From assembly GCA_016935485.1 (NCBI GenBank), contig JAFGQW010000147.1, forward strand, positions 1 through 36,347: a stretch of 36,347 nucleotides of DNA, given 5' to 3'. Numbering within the stretch: the first letter of the stretch is position 1; the number at the start of each line of letters is the position of its first letter. This document shows positions 35,037 to 36,347 of this stretch, piece after piece. The notes below the pieces were generated by a model. It did no database searches and had not been told where the DNA came from. It was given only the letters and a program-made list of their open reading frames with translations. The position numbers and the translations under genes are program-made. This stretch comes from Planctomycetota bacterium (GTDB taxonomy: Bacteria > Planctomycetota > JAFGQW01).

Positions 35037-36347
35037 TCACGCTTGCGCCCGCCGGTCGGCACGCGCACTGCGCGCGCGGAACTCCACCTTGAGCGGCACC
35101 TCCGCGAAGGGAAACGCTGCGCGCAGGCGGTTCTCGAAGTAGCGGGCGTAGCGCTCGTCGAACAGGCCGGGATCGTTCACGAAGAGCACGAACGTCGGCG
35201 GGTGGACGCCGACCTGGGTGCCGTAGAACAGCCGCGGCGCGCGCCGGCCCCGCCGGTGGGGCTGCTGGCGCTCGCGGGCCGCCTCCAGCACGCGGTTGAG
35301 ATCCGCCGTGGCCACCCGGATACCGGCCTGCCCGTGGAGACTGCGGGCCAGATCGAGCAGTCCGGCGACGTTGAAGCCCGTCCGGGCCGAGACCAGCGCG
35401 ATGGGCGCAAACTCCAGGCCCGCGAGCTCCGCGCGGAGGTAGCGCTCGTACGCCGGCGGCGTGGCGCCAGCCTCCGCGGCAAGGTCCCACTTGTTCACCA
35501 CGAGCACGCACGGCTTGACCTGCTCGCGGACGGCGGCGCCCAGGTTCTTGTCGACCACCGAGATCGACACCGCCGCATCGATCAGGAGCAGCACCACATC
35601 GGCGCGGCGCACGCTCCGTTCCGCCCGCACCTGGCCGTAGTAGTCGACCGCAGTCGCCAGCGCGCCCCGGCGCCGCATGCCGGCGGTATCGATGGCCACG
35701 TAGCGGTGTCCACCGAGCTCGAAGCGCACGTCCACCGCATCGCGCGTGGTGCCGGGCACCTCGCTGACGATCACGCGCTCGGCACGGGCGAGGCGGTTGA
35801 GCAGCGAGGACTTGCCCACATTGGTCCGGCCCACCAGCGCCAGACGGATTCCGTCCGCCGCGGCCGGCGCCGCGTCCTCGCGGGGCGGGGCCGGAAGCCG
35901 GGCAGCGAGCGCCGCGAGCAGCGCCGTCATGCCGCGCCCGTGGGTCGCGCTGGCGAGGAGCGGTTCGCCGAAGCCCAGCGCGTGGAACTCCCCCGCGCCG
36001 GCCGCCTCGAGCCGGTCCGAGTCGACCTTGTTGACGACGACGATCACCGGCACCCGCACCCGCCGGAGCCGGCGGGCCACTTCGCGGTCGAGCGGGGTCA
36101 GCCCGTCGCGCGCATCGACCAAGAACACGATCAAGTCCGCGGCCGCAACCGCCAGTTCGATCTGGCGCTCGATCTGGGCCTCGAGCCGGAGGCTGTCCAC
36201 GATCCCGATCCCGCCGGTGTCGACCAGCTCGACCGATCGGTCCCCCACGCGGATCTCGGCCGTCACGCGGTCGCGGGTCACCCCGCTCGTCGGATCCACG
36301 ATGGCGATGCGGCGACCGGCGAGCCGGTTCAGCAGCGACGACTTGCC
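35037..36347 (-). CDS. der: Ribosome biogenesis GTPase Der (EngA); 5' end outside the window
   Basis: Two tandem GTPase domains: GKSSLLNRLAGRRIAIVDPTSGVTRDRV...VDTGGIG...NKVDSD and GRTNVGKSSLLNRLARAERVIVSEVPGTTRDAVD...DTAGMRRRG...NKWDL; KH-like C-terminus. Confidence 0.96.
   Translation of the reverse strand, partial: GKSSLLNRLAGRRIAIVDPTSGVTRDRVTAEIRVGDRSVELVDTGGIGIVDSLRLEAQIERQIELAVAAADLIVFLVDARDGLTPLDREVARRLRRVRVPVIVVVNKVDSDRLEAAGAGEFHALGFGEPLLASATHGRGMTALLAALAARLPAPPREDAAPAAADGIRLALVGRTNVGKSSLLNRLARAERVIVSEVPGTTRDAVDVRFELGGHRYVAIDTAGMRRRGALATAVDYYGQVRAERSVRRADVVLLLIDAAVSISVVDKNLGAAVREQVKPCVLVVNKWDLAAEAGATPPAYERYLRAELAGLEFAPIALVSARTGFNVAGLLDLARSLHGQAGIRVATADLNRVLEAARERQQPHRRGRRAPRLFYGTQVGVHPPTFVLFVNDPGLFDERYARYFENRLRAAFPFAEVPLKVEFRARSARADRRAQA

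Overview
The window is very GC-rich bacterial chromosome, densely coding, and almost all of it can be assigned to genes. Left to right: a 3'-truncated ECF sigma factor (-); a complete rod-shape operon mreB-mreC-mreD-mrdA(PBP2)-rodA (-), with an apparently duplicated MreC domain and an enlarged PBP2; a two-gene unit (- strand) encoding a membrane coiled-coil protein and a 56-aa TM protein, with a perfect TTGACA/TATAAT promoter in front and a hairpin terminator behind; lnt (-); an RND efflux operon of one lipoprotein-type MFP and two distinct RND permeases (+); a secreted seven-motif FG-GAP propeller protein (+); ribH-nusB-ftsY-O-antigen ligase/TPR-YkgJ (+); a lipoprotein and a DUF3754/TMEM143-like protein (-) separated by an unusual nested simple-sequence repeat tract; a multi-pass membrane protein (+); a five-gene operon (-) of ABC ATPase, ABC-2 permease, double-PDZ protein and two secreted FG-GAP/VCBS proteins; and a partial der (engA) (-). 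I saw no tRNA, rRNA, CRISPR array or transposase. Gene content suggests Planctomycetota or a relative, but this was not tested. The best candidates for something undescribed are the ABC/PDZ/twin-VCBS operon, the coiled-coil/TM unit beside mre, the tandem MreC, and the repeat tract fused in frame to the DUF3754 ORF.
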